DNA of 64,000 nt from Janibacter terrae NBRC 107853 (GTDB lineage: Bacteria; Actinomycetota; Actinomycetes; Actinomycetales; Dermatophilaceae): contig NZ_BCUV01000006.1 of the NCBI RefSeq assembly GCF_001591405.1, positions 620,001 through 684,000 of the forward strand. Reading direction: 5' to 3'. Positions within the stretch are counted from its first letter, which is position 1. The number at the start of each line of letters is the position of its first letter. Below the pieces are notes generated by a model, which was given only the letters and a program-made list of their open reading frames with translations, searched no databases and was not told the DNA's origin. Made by a program: the position numbers and the translations under genes. Shown here piece by piece: positions 1 to 8,904 of the stretch.

Positions 1-1299
1 GCCGGCACCGGTCGCGCGACCCTCGTCGCCTCCTACCTGCACACGCACTGGGCCGGCTCGCCCTCCGTGGCGGGGTCCTTCGTCGAGGCCGCTCGTGGCT
101 GGGGCCAAGCCCGCACGGTCACCTCGGACGAAGTCCCTCGGGGCGTCCGTGGATCGGGTGGGGTGGCGCTGGGGGCTTCGCCCGTGCACCCCACGTCCGC
201 GGAGCACTCACCTGACGCCCCGCAACCGGCTCAGCCCTTGAGTCGCGCCACCCCAGCCCGATCCACGTCCTTGGCAGACCCCCTTCGTCATCACGGGGAC
301 GCCGAGGTGTCGAGCGAGCTGGTGGACCTCGCCGTCAACGTGCGGCTCACCCAGCCGCCGGGGTGGCTCGCGCAGGCCCTCGCCGAGGAGCTGTCGACCG
401 TCGCGGCCTACCCCGACCCCACCCGTGCTCGGGATGCGATCGCCGCGCGGCACGGTGTGGCCCGCGACCAGGTGCTGCCGACGAGTGGTGGGGCCGAGGC
501 CTTCACGCTGCTCGCGCGGGCGCTGACACCGCGCGACGCGGTCGTCGTGCACCCGCAGTTCACCGAGCCCGAGGCCGCGCTGCGCGCCGCGGGGCACGAG
601 GTGCGGCGCGTCCTGCTGCGGCCGGAGGACGACTTTGCGCTCACGGCCCAGGCGCTCGGGCAGATCGGCGACGCCGACCTCGTCGTCGTCGGCAACCCGA
701 CCAACCCGACGGGCGTGCTCCACCCGGCAGCTACGCTGCGCTCGCTCGTGCGGCCCGGCCGGGTGGTCCTCGTCGACGAGGCCTTCATCGACTCCGTCCC
801 CGGCGAGCGCGAGACGCTCCTGGGGGGCGACCTCACCGGCCTGCTCGTCGTGCGCTCGCTGACCAAGACCTGGGCCGTCGCCGGCATCCGCGCCGGCTAC
901 GTCGTCGGAGACGCCGAGCTCGTCGCGGCCCTGGCCGAGCACCAACCGCACTGGTCCGTGGGCTCCCTCGCGCTGCGCGTCATGATCGAGACCGCCACCC
1001 AAGCCGCACTCGTCGAGGCCGACCGGGCCGCCGAGGAGATCGCCGGGTGGCGGGCCCACCTCACGCGGGGGCTGCACACGCTGGGCATCCCGACCGCCGG
1101 CGGGGACGCCCCCTTCGTCCTGGCCCGGGTCGGCACGGGTGTCCGCGAGGCGCTGCGCGATGCCGGGTGGGCCGTGCGGCGAGGCGATACGTTCCCGGGG
1201 CTCGACACCGCATGGGTGCGGATCGCCGTCCGTGACCCCCACACCATCGACGGGTTGCTGAGAGAGCTGACCCACCTGCACCACCGGAGGACCGCATGA
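1..1299 (+). CDS. cobC: Fusion of cobyrinate a,c-diamide synthase C-terminus (CobB) with CobC-type PLP aminotransferase; 5' end outside window
   Basis: The frame is open from base 1, so the gene begins upstream. The first ~35 codons carry SYLHTHWAG, the C-terminal signature of CobB (cobyrinate a,c-diamide synthase, class I glutamine amidotransferase). After a ~55-residue Pro/Ser/Ala-rich linker, the frame continues from about base 270 into a fold-type I PLP enzyme of the Rv2231c/CobC type. Seen there are GNPTNPTG (substrate-side loop) and SLTKTW, whose Lys (bases 865-867) should form the Schiff base. The family makes or transfers the aminopropanol arm of cobalamin; CobB amidates the corrin ring. 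An internal start near base 67 is possible but would remove the CobB signature. The gene overlaps cobA by ATGA, heading a tightly coupled cob operon. Confidence 0.85.
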   Translation, partial: AGTGRATLVASYLHTHWAGSPSVAGSFVEAARGWGQARTVTSDEVPRGVRGSGGVALGASPVHPTSAEHSPDAPQPAQPLSRATPARSTSLADPLRHHGDAEVSSELVDLAVNVRLTQPPGWLAQALAEELSTVAAYPDPTRARDAIAARHGVARDQVLPTSGGAEAFTLLARALTPRDAVVVHPQFTEPEAALRAAGHEVRRVLLRPEDDFALTAQALGQIGDADLVVVGNPTNPTGVLHPAATLRSLVRPGRVVLVDEAFIDSVPGERETLLGGDLTGLLVVRSLTKTWAVAGIRAGYVVGDAELVAALAEHQPHWSVGSLALRVMIETATQAALVEADRAAEEIAGWRAHLTRGLHTLGIPTAGGDAPFVLARVGTGVREALRDAGWAVRRGDTFPGLDTAWVRIAVRDPHTIDGLLRELTHLHHRRTA

Positions 1300-2060
1300 C
1301 CGACGCCACCACCGCCACCGGGCGGGTCATCCTCGTCGGCGGAGGGCCGGGCGACCCCGGCCTGCTCACCGTCGCCGGACACGACGCGCTTGCGGCGGCC
1401 GACATCGTCGTCACCGACCGCCTCGGTCCGGTCGCGGCGCTCGACGAGATCGCCCCGCAGGCCGAGATCGTCCACGTCGGCAAGATCCCCCGCGGCAAGT
1501 TCACCCCCCAGGAGCGGATCAACGAACTGCTCGTCGAGCACGCCCGCGCCGGCCGGACCGTGGTGCGGCTCAAGGGCGGTGACGGTTACCTCTTCGGCCG
1601 CGGCGGCGAGGAGTGGAACCACTGCGTCGCCGCCGGCGTGCCCGTCGAGGCCGTGCCGGGCGTCTCCTCCGCCTTCTCCGTGCCGGCCCTCGCCGGCATC
1701 CCGGTGACCCACCGCGGCCTGTCCCAGGGCGTCGCGGTCGTCTCCGGGCACGTCGCCCCCGACGACCCGCGCAGCGAGGTCGACTGGGCGGCGCTGGCCA
1801 CCTCGCGTCTGACGATCGTCATCCTCATGGGGGTCGCCACCCTCGGGGCGATCGCCGAGGCGCTCGTCGCGGCCGGCCTGTCCCCCGACACCCCCGCCGC
1901 GTGCATCGCCGACGGGGCCACCCCGCAGCAGCGCTCGGTGCGGGCGCCCCTGTCGCAGATCGCCTCCGCGGCCGACGAAGGGGGCTTCGCTCCCCCGGCC
2001 ATCACGGTCGTCGGTGACGTCGTCGGCGCCCTCGACTCACCGGCCCCCACCTCGCCGTGA
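1296..2060 (+). CDS. cobA: Uroporphyrinogen-III C-methyltransferase (SUMT)
   Basis: A cytosolic SAM-dependent enzyme that methylates uroporphyrinogen III at C2 and C7 to precorrin-2, the branch point to cobalamin and siroheme. The 254-aa length fits a stand-alone SUMT without CysG domains. Visible are the N-terminal glycine-rich loop GGGPGDPGLLT (about residues 15-25), RLKGGDGYLFGRGGEE (91-106) and the PGVSSAF loop (121-127), all typical of tetrapyrrole methylases. The ATG start overlaps the cobC stop (ATGA) and its own stop overlaps cobS, so translation is probably coupled. Confidence 0.95.
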   Translation: MTDATTATGRVILVGGGPGDPGLLTVAGHDALAAADIVVTDRLGPVAALDEIAPQAEIVHVGKIPRGKFTPQERINELLVEHARAGRTVVRLKGGDGYLFGRGGEEWNHCVAAGVPVEAVPGVSSAFSVPALAGIPVTHRGLSQGVAVVSGHVAPDDPRSEVDWAALATSRLTIVILMGVATLGAIAEALVAAGLSPDTPAACIADGATPQQRSVRAPLSQIASAADEGGFAPPAITVVGDVVGALDSPAPTSP

Positions 2061-2881
2061 GCGCGTCCGAGGGGCTGCGCCTGGCCGTCGGGACCTTCAC
2101 CCGGTCGCCGAGTGGCCGGGTGACGATCACCCCCGACACCGCGCGCACCGCGCTGCTCCTCGCGCCGCTCGCGGTCCTCCCCCTCGCGCTCCAGGTCGTC
2201 CTCGTCGGACTCACCGTCGAGATCGGCGTGCCACCGCTCGTCGCCGCGGGCCTCGCGCTCGGCGTGCTCGCCCACGGCTCACGGGGCATGCACCTCGACG
2301 GCCTGGCCGACACGGTCGACGGCCTCGGCGCCGGCTGGGACCGCGAGCGGGCGCTCGAGATCATGCGGCGCGGCGACGTCGGCCCGATGGGGGCGGTCGC
2401 GCTCGTCGTCGTGCTGCTCGTGCAGGCCGGGGCGATCGCCGCTCTGCTCGGGTCCGGCTGGCGCGGGGCCCTCGTCGTCGGGGCCGCCGTCGTGGCGTCC
2501 CGGGCGGCTGCCCCCGCCGTCTGCGGTCGCGGGCAGCAGGCCGCGCCGGGCTCGAGGCTCGGGGCGGCCTTCGTCGGCACCGTGCCCCTCGTCGGCGCCG
2601 CGCTCGTGGTGCTCGCCGTCGGTGCGCTCGTCGTGGCATCGGTGCTGCCGGTCGCCCTGCTGCTGGCGGGTCTGGGTGACGGGAGCTCCGCGGCCCCCTT
2701 GTGGATGGTAGCGCGGGCCGTGCTCGTGGCGGCAGTGGCCGCGCCCGTGGCCGTCTGGGCGGCGATCTCGCTCCGGGACAAGGCTGTTCGCACCTTCGGC
2801 GGTGTGGGTGGCGACGTCATCGGGGCCGGTGTCGAGGTGGCTCTCACCGTGCTGCTCGTGCTGCTGACGGTGGCGTGGTGA
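2057..2881 (+). CDS. cobS: Adenosylcobinamide-GDP ribazoletransferase (cobalamin synthase)
   Basis: An integral-membrane enzyme joining alpha-ribazole to adenosylcobinamide-GDP, the last step of the nucleotide loop pathway. The 274-aa protein has several hydrophobic segments and the conserved HLDGLADTVDG stretch at about residues 79-89, whose Asp residues are thought to bind Mg2+. MRRGDVGPMG follows, also family-typical. The GTG start overlaps the cobA stop (GTGA). It sits directly before cobU, which makes its GDP-activated substrate. Confidence 0.93.
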   Translation: MSASEGLRLAVGTFTRSPSGRVTITPDTARTALLLAPLAVLPLALQVVLVGLTVEIGVPPLVAAGLALGVLAHGSRGMHLDGLADTVDGLGAGWDRERALEIMRRGDVGPMGAVALVVVLLVQAGAIAALLGSGWRGALVVGAAVVASRAAAPAVCGRGQQAAPGSRLGAAFVGTVPLVGAALVVLAVGALVVASVLPVALLLAGLGDGSSAAPLWMVARAVLVAAVAAPVAVWAAISLRDKAVRTFGGVGGDVIGAGVEVALTVLLVLLTVAW

Positions 2882-3429
2882 GCATGCGCGTCCTCGTCAC
2901 CGGTGGCGTCCGCTCGGGCAAGTCCCGGCACGCCGAGGCCCTCCTGCTGCCCCCGCACGTGCCCGAGGGCACGCCCGTCACCTATCTCGCGGCCGGCCCG
3001 CAGCGCGACGACGCCGACTGGGCGGCTCGCGTGGCCGCGCACCGGCAGCGGCGACCGGCGACCTGGTCGACCGTCGAGAGCACGGACGCGGCGAGTGGCC
3101 TGTGGGAGGCCGAGGACCCGGTCCTGCTCGACTGCCTCGGCACCTGGCTGACCGCCCAGCTCGACGAGATCGAGGCCTGGGAGGCACCCGAGCACCACTG
3201 GGGCCCCACGCTCGAGCAGCGGGTGGACGACCTCGAGGCGGCCTGGCGCGCAGCCCCCTTCGTCGTGGCCGTGACCAACGAGGTCGGCTGGGGGCTGGTC
3301 TCGGAGCACCGCTCCGGGCGGATCTTCGCCGACCGTCTCGGCTGGCTCAACCAGCGCCTTGCCGCGTCCGCCGACCGGGTCGACCTCGTGGTCTCGGGGC
3401 AGGTGCTGACGATCAAGGGGGCCGGGTGA
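2878..3429 (+). CDS. cobU: Bifunctional adenosylcobinamide kinase / adenosylcobinamide-phosphate guanylyltransferase
   Basis: Phosphorylates adenosylcobinamide and transfers GMP from GTP to it. The 183-aa protein begins VSMRVLVTGGVRSGKS, with the P-loop GGVRSGKS at residues 9-16, and has VTNEVGWGLV in the second half, typical of CobU/CobP. GTG at 2878 is chosen because it overlaps the cobS stop in the same GTGA pattern used by its neighbours; ATG at 2884 is the alternative. The distal half carries one copy of the repeated 10-mer (3255-3264), there encoding Pro-Phe-Val. Confidence 0.92.
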   Translation: MSMRVLVTGGVRSGKSRHAEALLLPPHVPEGTPVTYLAAGPQRDDADWAARVAAHRQRRPATWSTVESTDAASGLWEAEDPVLLDCLGTWLTAQLDEIEAWEAPEHHWGPTLEQRVDDLEAAWRAAPFVVAVTNEVGWGLVSEHRSGRIFADRLGWLNQRLAASADRVDLVVSGQVLTIKGAG

Positions 3430-4343
3430 GCGACCCCGTCGCCATCGGCCTCCTCCTCGGGTGGGCGGCCGACCGGGCGCTCGGCGACCCACGACGAGGG
3501 CACCCCGTCGCGCTCTTCGGCACGTGGGCCGGCTGGGTCGAGACGCGCACCCATCGCGACTCCCGGGCCGCCGGTGTCCTCACCGAGGCGTTCGTGCTCG
3601 CGCCGCCGCTCGCCCTGGGGGTCGCCGCCACGCGCCTGCCCGGGCCGGCGCGTGCCCTTGCGACCGCGGCCCTGACCTGGGCGGCACTCGGTGGCACGAG
3701 CCTGGGTCGCGAAGGGCTGGCGGTGCACGACCTGCTCGCCTCCGACGACCTCCCCGGAGCGCGCACCCGGGTCCGCAACCTCGTCGGTCGGGTCACCGAC
3801 GACCTCACCGCCGACGAGGTCGCCCGGGCCGCCGTCGAGTCCGTCGCGGAGAACACCTCCGACGCCGTCGTGGGCACGCTCGTCTGGGGCGCCGCGCTCG
3901 GCCCGCTCGGCGTCGTCCTCCACCGGACGGCCAACACCCTCGACGCGATGCACGGCCACCGCACGGCCCGCTATGCCCGATTTGGTTGGGCCGCAGCCCG
4001 ACTCGACGACCTGCTGGGCTGGGTCCCCGCCCGGGCCACCGTCCTCGCGACCGCTGCGGCCTCCCCCCTTCGTGCCGGTGAGGTGGTGCGCACGGCGGTG
4101 CGGGACGGGCGCGACCACCCCAGCCCCAATGCCGGTCCGGTCGAGGCCGGCTTCGCCGCGGCCCTGGGCCTGTGCCTCGGTGGGCGGACGGTCTACGCGA
4201 GCGGCGCCGAGGACCGGGTCGTCATGGGCTCGGGGCCGGCGCCCACCGTCGCGGACCTGCCGCGCGCCGTGCTCCTCGCCCGCCGGGTGGGTGTCGTCAC
4301 GCTGGTCGCGGTCGTCGGGGCCCGCTTGCTCGCCCGCCGCTGA
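3426..4343 (+). CDS. cobD: Adenosylcobinamide-phosphate synthase (CobD/CbiB)
   Basis: A membrane enzyme that attaches aminopropanol (or its phosphate) to adenosylcobyric acid. At 305 aa it is normal length. VESVAENTSDAVVG (about residues 139-152) and the later HRTANTLDAMHGH, DGRDHPSPNAG and EAGFAAALG stretches are CbiB-family motifs. GTG at 3426 overlaps the cobU stop. It ends the plus-strand cob run; the convergent cobK begins 6 bp away, leaving no room for a separate terminator. Confidence 0.92.
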   Translation: MSDPVAIGLLLGWAADRALGDPRRGHPVALFGTWAGWVETRTHRDSRAAGVLTEAFVLAPPLALGVAATRLPGPARALATAALTWAALGGTSLGREGLAVHDLLASDDLPGARTRVRNLVGRVTDDLTADEVARAAVESVAENTSDAVVGTLVWGAALGPLGVVLHRTANTLDAMHGHRTARYARFGWAAARLDDLLGWVPARATVLATAAASPLRAGEVVRTAVRDGRDHPSPNAGPVEAGFAAALGLCLGGRTVYASGAEDRVVMGSGPAPTVADLPRAVLLARRVGVVTLVAVVGARLLARR

Positions 4344-4349
4344 GGCGGG

Positions 4350-5099
4350 TCAGTCGCTGATCTGGCCCAGGACCCACGTCGTGGCGGCGTCGGCATCGCT
4401 CGCCTCCGCGACGCCCGGCGCCCGCGCCGGGCGCGACACGACGACGACCGGCACCCCGACGTGTCGGGACGCGTCGAGCTTGGCCTCGGTGTAGCGACCA
4501 CCCGAGTCCTTGGTGAGCAGCACGGTGACGCCGTGCTCGCGCATGATCGCCTCCTCGTCGGCGACGGCGAAGGGCCCCCGCGAGCGCAGCACGGTCCAGG
4601 CCGCCGGCAGTGGCCGCTCCGCAGGCTCGACGAGCCGGACGAGCACCGGCCGGTCGGCCCAGGCGTCGATGTGGTGGTGCAGGGTCTGCCGCCCCGTCGT
4701 GACGAAGGGGATCCCGCCCACCTCGTCCGCCGCCTCCCGGGCAGCCACGTGGTCCTCGACCCAGGTCCAGGACGCGGCGTCGGGGTGTGCGGCCCAGCCC
4801 GGCCGCGCCAGTCGGAGGAGGGGCAGGCCGAGCGACGAGCAAGCCTGTGCCGCATGGGCGCCCATCGTCGCGGCGAAGGGGTGGGTGGCGTCGACGACCG
4901 CGCTCACCTCGTGCTCACGGAGCCAGTCGGTCAAGCCAGCGACCCCACCGAACCCGCCGATCCGCACGGGCCCGACCGGCAGTCGGGGCTGCGACACCCG
5001 GCCGGCGAGGGAGGAGGTGAGGGGCACCCCCTGGGCGTCCAGGCGAGCGGCGAGATCCCTCGCCTCGGCGGTCCCTCCGAGGATCAGCACGTGCGACAT
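4350..5099 (-). CDS. cobK: Precorrin-6A reductase
   Basis: Reduces the corrin macrocycle of precorrin-6A with NADPH in aerobic cobalamin synthesis. The 249-aa protein opens MSHVLILGGTAEARDLA, a Rossmann-like start, and carries VVDATHPFA (the conserved DATHPFA box) and LLTKDSGG near the C-terminus, all typical of CobK/CbiJ. ATG at 5099 is chosen because a GGGAGGGTGA ribosome-binding site precedes it; the open frame upstream is low-complexity. It is convergent with cobD. One repeated 10-mer (4701-4710) encodes Pro-Phe-Val here. Confidence 0.92.
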   Translation of the reverse strand: MSHVLILGGTAEARDLAARLDAQGVPLTSSLAGRVSQPRLPVGPVRIGGFGGVAGLTDWLREHEVSAVVDATHPFAATMGAHAAQACSSLGLPLLRLARPGWAAHPDAASWTWVEDHVAAREAADEVGGIPFVTTGRQTLHHHIDAWADRPVLVRLVEPAERPLPAAWTVLRSRGPFAVADEEAIMREHGVTVLLTKDSGGRYTEAKLDASRHVGVPVVVVSRPARAPGVAEASDADAATTWVLGQISD

Positions 5100-5143
5100 G
5101 GGCTCACCCTCCCACGCACAGGTTGCCCGCATACGGTCACCCC

Positions 5144-5845
5144 GTGCAGCACCTCCTCGACCGCCTCTCCCCCGCGAGCCCCGCACCCGAGCTCGCCGGG
5201 TGGACCCTCGTCGCCGTCCTCGCGTTCGGCTGCGTCGCGGCGACGTGGTGGCCGGCGTGGCGGGTGCTGCGGCTCGTCGTCACCCTCGTCCACGAGCTCG
5301 GTCACGCCCTCGTGGGCGTGGCGTGCGGGCGACGCTTCACCGGCTTCGTCCTGCGCTCGGACATGTCCGGCCACGCCGTGACCGTGGGCCCCGCCAGCGG
5401 TGCGGGCGTGGTCGCGACGACCTGGGCCGGCTACCCGGCTCCGGGGATCGTCGGCGCCCTGCTCGTGGGGCTCGCGACGGCCGGGTGGGCGGCCCCGACG
5501 CTCACCCTCCTGCTCGTGGGGCTGCTCACCACCCTGACCCGGGTGCGCTCGGCGCTCACCGGACTCGTCGTCGTCGCGGTGCTCGCGGCGTGCGCCGCCC
5601 TGTGGTGGTGGCGCGACGATGCCCTGCAGCAGCAGGTCCTCGTCGGTGTGGGCCTGCTGCTCCTCGTGGGAGCCTGGCGCCACCTGGCGACGATGCTCGG
5701 CGGCATCGAGCCCCGCAGCGACCCGGGCTCGCTCGCCCGAACGACGGGCGTGCCTGCGGTGCTGTGGGTCGCGAGCTTCGCCCTGGTCCTCGCCGGCGCG
5801 ACCTGGCTCGCCGCCAGCCGCCTCCTCGGTGCCGTGGGAGTCTGA
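5144..5845 (+). CDS. M50-family membrane metallopeptidase-like protein
   Basis: A ~233-aa membrane protein with about six hydrophobic segments. HELGHALVG near residue 50 is an HExxH zinc motif within a helix, as in site-2-type (M50B) proteases. GYPAPGIVGALLVG follows, where S2P-like proteins often have a conserved Pro/Gly segment. No PDZ domain is visible, so the substrate cannot be guessed. GTG at 5144 is preferred over an upstream TTG at 5123, but neither has a clear ribosome-binding site. It is divergent from cobK and 3 bp before the DoxX gene, so these two are probably co-transcribed. Confidence 0.75.
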   Translation: MQHLLDRLSPASPAPELAGWTLVAVLAFGCVAATWWPAWRVLRLVVTLVHELGHALVGVACGRRFTGFVLRSDMSGHAVTVGPASGAGVVATTWAGYPAPGIVGALLVGLATAGWAAPTLTLLLVGLLTTLTRVRSALTGLVVVAVLAACAALWWWRDDALQQQVLVGVGLLLLVGAWRHLATMLGGIEPRSDPGSLARTTGVPAVLWVASFALVLAGATWLAASRLLGAVGV

Positions 5846-5848
5846 GAC

Positions 5849-6283
5849 ATGTCCTCACCACTGCGTGCCGTCGGGCAGGCGCTGCTCGGTTCCTTCCTCG
5901 TCCTCGCGGGCGTGGCCCACCTGACCTTTGCCCGCACCGAGTTCCGGGCCCAGGTGCCGCCGTGGTTCCCCGCTGACGCCGACCTCGTCGTCCTCGTCTC
6001 GGGTGTCGTCGAGATCGCTGTCGGCGCGGCCTTGCTCCTCGTCTGGCGCCATCCCGCTCGAGCCGTGGTCGGCCTGGTGACGGCAGCGCTCTTCGTCGCG
6101 GTCTTCCCCGGCAACATCGCGCAGCTCACCGAGCACCGCGACGCCTTCGGGCTGACGAGCGACACCTCACGGGCGGTCCGGCTCGTCTTCCAGCCGGTGC
6201 TCGTCGTGGGGGCGGTGTGGAGCACCGGCGCCTGGCGCTGGTGGCACCGGCGTCGGGTGCCCCCGCCCGAGCAGCACCCCTAG
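5849..6283 (+). CDS. DoxX-family membrane protein
   Basis: A 144-aa protein with four predicted membrane segments and the DoxX-like opening GSFLVLAGVAHLTF. FPGNIAQ in the third segment is common in the DoxX/DoxD-like group. Functions in this family are diverse and mostly unproven (thiosulfate:quinone oxidoreductase subunit in archaea, redox-stress membrane complexes in mycobacteria). It starts 3 bp after the M50-like gene and overlaps the end of the convergent HAD gene by 4 bp. Confidence 0.78.
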   Translation: MSSPLRAVGQALLGSFLVLAGVAHLTFARTEFRAQVPPWFPADADLVVLVSGVVEIAVGAALLLVWRHPARAVVGLVTAALFVAVFPGNIAQLTEHRDAFGLTSDTSRAVRLVFQPVLVVGAVWSTGAWRWWHRRRVPPPEQHP

Positions 6284-7083
6284 GGGGCGAGCCAGCCGTC
6301 GACGATCTCGAGGACGTCGATCAGCTCGTGCGCGACGCCATCGGGCTCGACGTCGACGGTCACCTGCTGGTCGGCCGGGATGTCGCTGTGCGGCACCCAG
6401 ATCGCGCGCATCCCGACCTCCTGGGAGCCGAGCACGTCCTCAAAGAGCCGGTCGCCGACGTAGACGGCATTGGCCATCGGCACGCCGACGGCCGCGGCCG
6501 CGGCCTCGAAGGCCTCCCGGTGCGGCTTGACCACCTGGATCTCCGACGAGTAGACGTCGCCGTCGATGAGGTCGAGCACACCGTCACGCTCGAAGATCTC
6601 GCGGTGGTAGTCCCCGCTCCAGATGGTGTTGGACAGCACCCCGACCTTGAGACCCCGAGCGCGCAGCCCCTCCCAGAGCGGCCGCACCTGCGGGTCGGTG
6701 TGGGTGTGCGGCTCCCAGAAGCGACGGTAGGCCGCGAGCGCGACGTGGTGCCGGTCGTGCTGTGGGTCGATGCCGGCCTTGCGCAGGATGTCGTCGAGGT
6801 GCGCGCCACGCTGCTCGTCGCGCACCTGCTGCCAGGCATCGGCCTCGACGGCGTGGATCCGCTCGGCGAGCTCGTGTGCGCGGTCGAGGTCCTCCTGCGG
6901 CACCTCGTCGGACTCGATCGGGATGCCGTGGACCTCCCGCGCGAAGACGCGCCACTGCTGGCCCAGGTCGATCGTGTGCCACGGGGTGAGCGTGCCGCCC
7001 CAGTCGAAGATCACCGCCTCGACGGGCCCGGCCTCGGGCCGCTCACGCACGGTGAGCGGGTGGCGCATCTCGTCGACGCTCAC
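6280..7083 (-). CDS. HAD-superfamily hydrolase
   Basis: A 267-aa haloacid-dehalogenase-fold protein, probably a cytosolic phosphatase of unknown substrate. Motif I is FDWGGTLT (about residues 25-32): the nucleophile Asp is present, but the usual acid/base Asp two residues later is Gly. Motif II is LSNT, the motif III Lys is in VVKPH, and motif IV is GDRLFED. The insert between motifs I and II fits a helical C1 cap. GTG at 7083 overlaps the proS stop (GTGA), so it is translated with proS. The motif I change occurs in other HAD proteins and in phosphonatases, so activity is not excluded. Confidence 0.82.
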   Translation of the reverse strand: MSVDEMRHPLTVRERPEAGPVEAVIFDWGGTLTPWHTIDLGQQWRVFAREVHGIPIESDEVPQEDLDRAHELAERIHAVEADAWQQVRDEQRGAHLDDILRKAGIDPQHDRHHVALAAYRRFWEPHTHTDPQVRPLWEGLRARGLKVGVLSNTIWSGDYHREIFERDGVLDLIDGDVYSSEIQVVKPHREAFEAAAAAVGVPMANAVYVGDRLFEDVLGSQEVGMRAIWVPHSDIPADQQVTVDVEPDGVAHELIDVLEIVDGWLAP

Positions 7084-8867
7084 GCGCCGCCACGCACCTC
7101 GGCGAGCACGGCCTCGACGGCCTCCCCCACCGGCACCTCGCGGCGCTCACCGCTGCGGCGGTCCTTGATCTCGACGACGCCCTCGGCCAGCCCCTTGCCG
7201 ACGACGAGGATCGTCGGGACCCCGACGAGCTCGGCGTCCTTGAACTTCACGCCGGGGCTCACCTTGCCGGCGCGGTCGTCGTACAGGACGCTGACCCCCT
7301 TCGCCTCGAGCCGGGCGGACAGGTCGGCGGCCGTGGTGAAGATCTCGTCCGTCTTGCCCGCAGCGACCACGTGCACGTCGAAGGGGGCCAGCGCCCGTGG
7401 CCACACGAGACCGGACTCGTCGTGGTTGTCCTCGGCGATGACACCGACGGCGCGCGTGACGCCGACGCCGTACGAGCCCATCGTGACGGTGACGAGCTTG
7501 CCGTTCTCGTCGAGGACCTTCAGCCCCAGCGCCTCGGCGTACTTGGTGCCGAGCTGGAAGATGTGGCCCATCTCGACGCCCCGCGCGAGGGTCAGTGTCC
7601 CCGTGCCCGTGGGGCTCGGGTCGCCCTCCCGGATCTCGGCGGCCTGGATCGTGCCGTCGGCGGTGAAGTCGCGACCGTGGACCAGGTCGATGACGTGCCT
7701 GCCGTGCTCGTCCGCGCCGGTGACCCAGGCGGAGCCCTCGGCGATCGACGGGTCGAGGAGGTACCGGATGCCGCTCGGGCGCTCGGAGCCGAGCACGCCG
7801 GGCCCGATGTAGCCCTTGGCGAGCGTCGGGTGGTCGGCGAAGTCCTTCTCCTCGAAGGCCTCGACCTCCGCCGGGGAGACCTGCGCCTCGAGCCGCTTGG
7901 CGTCGACCTCCCGGTCGCCGGGGACACCGATCGCCAGCGGCTCGCGCCACGGCTCGTCGTGCTCGGCGTCGGCGGGGTGGACCAGCATGACGATGACGTT
8001 CTTGAGCGTGTCCGCGGCCGTCCACGCGCGCCCGTCGGTCCGGGGGTGGTTCGCGTTGAGCGCCGCGACGAGCGTCTCGATGGTGGGGGTGTCGGGGGTG
8101 TCCTCGACGTGGGCGGGACCGACGGTCACCTCGACGGGCGGCGCTTGCGGGACCTCGACGGCCTCGACGTTGGCCGCGTAGCCGGAGGCGTCCCGCACGA
8201 AGGTGTCCTCGCCGTTCGGGCTCACCGCGAGGAACTCCTCGCTCGCACTGCCGCCCATGGCGCCGGAGTCGGCGTGGACGATGACGTACTCGAACCCGAG
8301 CCGGTCGAAGATCTTGATGTACGCGTCACGGTGGGCGTCATAGGCCTTCTGCAGCCCGGCCTGGTCGATGTCGAAGGAGTAGCTGTCCTTCATGATGAAC
8401 TCGCGCCCGCGCAGCACGCCGGCGCGCGGGCGGGCCTCGTCGCGGTACTTCGTCTGGATCTGGAAGAGGGTGAGCGGCAGGTCCTTGTACGAGGTGTACA
8501 TGTCCTTGACCGCGAGGCAGAACATCTCCTCGTGCGTCGGGCCGAGGAGCATCTGCGCGTCCTTGCGGTCGACGAGCCGGAAGAGGTTGTCGCCGTACTC
8601 GGTCCAGCGGTTGGTCGCCTCGTACGGCTCCTTGGGCAGCAGCGCCGGGAAGGAGAGCTCCTGGCCGCCGATGGCCTCCATCTCCTCGCGGACGATCGCC
8701 TCGACCTTGCGCAGGACCCGCAGACCGAGCGGCAGCCACGTGTAGACGCCCGGCGCCGCGCGGCGGATGTAGCCGGCCCGGACGAGCAGCTTGTGGCCCG
8801 GCAGCTCCGCGTCCGCCGGGTCCTCCCGGAGGGTACGCAGGAAGAAGGACGACATGCGGGTGACCAC
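7080..8867 (-). CDS. proS: Prolyl-tRNA synthetase (bacterial type with editing insertion)
   Basis: Charges tRNA-Pro. The 595-aa protein has the class II motifs in order: motif 2 region [21 protein letters not shown], an INS editing domain in the middle ([11 protein letters not shown] onward), motif 3 near GSYGVGVTR, and a C-terminal anticodon-binding domain ([23 protein letters not shown]). GTG at 8867 ([13 protein letters not shown]) is chosen because AGGAG lies 8 nt upstream and the N-terminus matches mycobacterial ProS; ATG at 8855 is the alternative. It is first in a two-gene unit with the HAD hydrolase. Confidence 0.97.
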   Translation of the reverse strand: MVTRMSSFFLRTLREDPADAELPGHKLLVRAGYIRRAAPGVYTWLPLGLRVLRKVEAIVREEMEAIGGQELSFPALLPKEPYEATNRWTEYGDNLFRLVDRKDAQMLLGPTHEEMFCLAVKDMYTSYKDLPLTLFQIQTKYRDEARPRAGVLRGREFIMKDSYSFDIDQAGLQKAYDAHRDAYIKIFDRLGFEYVIVHADSGAMGGSASEEFLAVSPNGEDTFVRDASGYAANVEAVEVPQAPPVEVTVGPAHVEDTPDTPTIETLVAALNANHPRTDGRAWTAADTLKNVIVMLVHPADAEHDEPWREPLAIGVPGDREVDAKRLEAQVSPAEVEAFEEKDFADHPTLAKGYIGPGVLGSERPSGIRYLLDPSIAEGSAWVTGADEHGRHVIDLVHGRDFTADGTIQAAEIREGDPSPTGTGTLTLARGVEMGHIFQLGTKYAEALGLKVLDENGKLVTVTMGSYGVGVTRAVGVIAEDNHDESGLVWPRALAPFDVHVVAAGKTDEIFTTAADLSARLEAKGVSVLYDDRAGKVSPGVKFKDAELVGVPTILVVGKGLAEGVVEIKDRRSGERREVPVGEAVEAVLAEVRGGA

Positions 8868-8904
8868 GAGAGCTGCTCCTGGTGGGACGAAGGGGTGTGC
8901 CCGA

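Noticed and set aside
2002-4118. Overlapping long minus-strand frames opposite cobS, cobU and cobD
   Set aside because: Arg/Gly/Pro-rich shadows without domains; the plus-strand cob genes have diagnostic motifs and coupled starts.
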